Both the position numbers and the translations under genes were made by a program. Shown here piece by piece: positions 62,520 to 64,000 of a stretch of DNA of 64,000 bases (its first letter is position 1; each line of letters begins with the position of its first letter). Under the pieces are notes generated by a model. That model was given only the letters and a program-made list of their open reading frames with translations, searched no databases and had not been told where the DNA came from. Source of the stretch: Corynebacterium tuberculostearicum (GTDB taxonomy: Bacteria > Actinomycetota > Actinomycetes > Mycobacteriales > Mycobacteriaceae); contig NZ_CP069791.1 in the NCBI RefSeq assembly GCF_016894265.1, positions 2,170,001-2,234,000 on the forward strand. The letters run 5' to 3'.

Positions 62520-64000
62520 ATGGACCATTGATTGTGCAGTCGGATAAGACCGTCCTGCTCGAGGTGGATCACGCCCAGGCCGCCGAGGCCCGCGCCGCGC
62601 TCGCTCCCTTTGCGGAGCTCGAGCGAGCCCCCGAGCACGTGCACACCTACCGCATCACCCCGCTCGCGTTGTGGAATGCCCGCGCGGCCGGGCACGACGC
62701 CGAGCAGGTCGTCGACGTCCTGGAAAACTACTCCCGCTTTCCAGTCCCCCAAGCCCTGCTTGTCGACGTCGCCGAAACCATGTCCCGCTACGGCCGCGTC
62801 CGCCTCCACGCCCACCCGGCCCACGGCCTCATCCTCGAGTCCGATGAGCCGCCCATCCTGGAAGAACTTACCCGCGGCGCTACCGGAAAACTCCTCGGCG
62901 CGCGCATCGACGAGAACTCCATCGCCGTCCCGCCCTCCGAGCGCGGCCGCCTCAAGCAGGCCCTTCTCAAGGCAGGCTGGCCGGCCGAGGATCTCGCCGG
63001 CTACGTCGATGGTGAATCCCATCCCATCGCCCTCAATCACGACGGCTGGCAGCTGCGTGACTACCAGCAGTACGCCACCGAAGCCTTCTGGTCCGGCGGC
63101 TCCGGCGTCGTCGTGCTGCCGTGCGGCGCTGGCAAAACGATCGTCGGCGCGGCTGCGATGGCCAAGGCGGAATCCACCACACTCATCCTGGTTACCAATA
63201 CCGTCGCCGGCCGCCAATGGCGCGACGAGCTCCTGCGCCGCACCACCCTGACCGAAAACGAAATCGGCGAATACTCCGGCGAAAAGAAGGAAATCAAACC
63301 CATCACCATCGCCACCTACCAGGTGGTCACGCGCAAAACTAAGGGCGAATACCGCGCCCTCGAGCTCTTCGATTCCCGCGACTGGGGCCTCATTATCTAC
63401 GACGAGGTGCACCTCCTTCCCGCCCCGGTATTCCGGATGACGTCGGACCTTCAATCGCGACGTCGGCTAGGGCTTACCGCTACCCTCGTGCGCGAGGACG
63501 GCCGCGAGGGCGACGTCTTCTCCCTCATCGGCCCCAAGCGCTACGACGCCCCGTGGAAAGAGCTCGAGATGGCCGGCTATATCGCCACCGCCGAATGCAT
63601 CGAGGTCCGCGTGGATATGGACGCCGAGGAACGCATGCTGTACGCCACCGTCCAACCTCGCGACCGCTACCGCATCGCCGCCCAAGCCGCCGCCAAACTC
63701 CGTGCGGTGGACAAGATCCTGGCCCGGCACCCACAGCAGGCGCTCATCATCGGCGGTTATGTCGACCAGCTCAAAGAGCTCGGCGCGCATCTCGACGCCC
63801 CCGTTATCGACGGCTCCACCTCCACCGCCAAGCGCGAGCGCCTCTTCCAACAATTCCGCGACGGCACACTTCCTGTTCTCGTGGTGTCCAAGGTGGCCAA
63901 TTTCTCCATCGACCTTCCCGAGGCGGCCCTAGCTATCCAGGTCTCCGGTACCTTTGGCTCCCGCCAAGAAGAGGCCCAACGCCTCGGTCGGCTGCTGCGC
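62516..64000 (+). CDS. XPB-type DNA repair helicase (3' end outside window)
   Basis: The first 495 residues of an SF2 3'-5' helicase of the XPB/Ercc3 type; the frame is open to the window edge. An N-terminal damage-recognition-like part is followed by 'RDYQQYATEAFW', Walker A 'VVLPCGAGKTIVGAA', DEVH ('IIYDEVHLLPAPVFRM'), 'GLTATLVREDGREGDVF' with the XPB RED motif, and 'GYVDQLKELGAHLDAPVIDGSTS' in the second lobe. The last visible stretch 'RQEEAQRLGRLLR' is motif VI. The ATG 62516 overlaps the previous stop. About 50 more residues are expected. Confidence 0.93.
   Translation, partial: MNGPLIVQSDKTVLLEVDHAQAAEARAALAPFAELERAPEHVHTYRITPLALWNARAAGHDAEQVVDVLENYSRFPVPQALLVDVAETMSRYGRVRLHAHPAHGLILESDEPPILEELTRGATGKLLGARIDENSIAVPPSERGRLKQALLKAGWPAEDLAGYVDGESHPIALNHDGWQLRDYQQYATEAFWSGGSGVVVLPCGAGKTIVGAAAMAKAESTTLILVTNTVAGRQWRDELLRRTTLTENEIGEYSGEKKEIKPITIATYQVVTRKTKGEYRALELFDSRDWGLIIYDEVHLLPAPVFRMTSDLQSRRRLGLTATLVREDGREGDVFSLIGPKRYDAPWKELEMAGYIATAECIEVRVDMDAEERMLYATVQPRDRYRIAAQAAAKLRAVDKILARHPQQALIIGGYVDQLKELGAHLDAPVIDGSTSTAKRERLFQQFRDGTLPVLVVSKVANFSIDLPEAALAIQVSGTFGSRQEEAQRLGRLLR

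Overview
The window is a 64 kb stretch of chromosome from a GC-rich actinobacterium, almost certainly a Corynebacterium. The evidence is the gene content and order: an AmtR-type TetR regulator, MctC with its DUF485 partner, Rpf1, the Glp/GlpR gephyrin-like pair, SepH, the MprAB-HtrA-Mog-MscL group and the purH-purN-PerM block. Much of this order is shared with C. glutamicum and, more loosely, Mycobacterium tuberculosis. There is no phage, CRISPR array or intact insertion sequence. Nearly everything is core genome, with small accessory patches around 37.8-39.4 kb and 41.3-44.3 kb.

Layout. 0-8 kb: a DoxX fragment, 3-methyladenine glycosylase I, then a minus-strand operon galU-glp-rimJ-glpR facing fthC, a SAF-domain gene and mscL. 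8-12.7 kb: the envelope-stress operon mprA-mprB-htrA-mog plus a 72-residue protein. 12.8-14.8 kb: two divergent ribosomal-protein transcripts (rpmE2-rpmF and rpmB-rpmG-rpsN-rpsR), all zinc-free versions. 15-16.6 kb: a DUF294-like gene and amtR. 16.6-22.1 kb: two lipoproteins, purH, purN and a PerM-like membrane protein. 22.5-24.7 kb: two M23 peptidases. 24.7-32.2 kb: pcrA, chorismate mutase, an Na+/H+ antiporter, pgi, yccF and nei2. 32.2-37.8 kb: the giant helicase lhr and cysQ. 37.8-41.3 kb: a TetR/epimerase pair, the operon thyA-folA-mrx1 and tRNA-Arg(CCU). 41.3-46.5 kb: a repeat-flanked non-coding patch, a peptidase E-like gene, DUF2871, DJ-1, OsmC, a Tat-exported DUF1906 protein and a lipoprotein. 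46.5-52.7 kb: the DUF485-mctC acetate uptake operon, an aldo/keto reductase, an FKBP, gltA and serC. 52.8-60.4 kb: sepH, DUF6928-like, an rRNA methyltransferase, a purine permease, DUF3027, a glutaminyl cyclase-like lipoprotein, DUF2771, a cold-shock protein, rpf1 and a small conserved protein. 60.5-64 kb: a helicase-associated protein and the XPB helicase, which runs off the end.

How the genes fit together. Several loci concern growth and division of the cell envelope: Glp/GlpR, PerM, SepH, two M23 peptidases, Rpf1, MprAB-HtrA and MscL. Others are DNA repair (Tag, Nei2, Lhr, PcrA, XPB), folate/nucleotide synthesis (fthC, thyA, folA, purH, purN) and acetate/central carbon use (mctC, gltA, pgi). 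The most interesting regulatory signals are a triple 11-bp-spaced GTNAC repeat before the first M23 peptidase, a 12-bp word shared by the mctC and gltA promoter regions, several probable leaderless promoters, and a duplicated hairpin starting at the last base of tRNA-Arg. I found no clearly new multi-gene system. The most notable conserved system is the corynebacterial gephyrin-like Glp/GlpR division pair.
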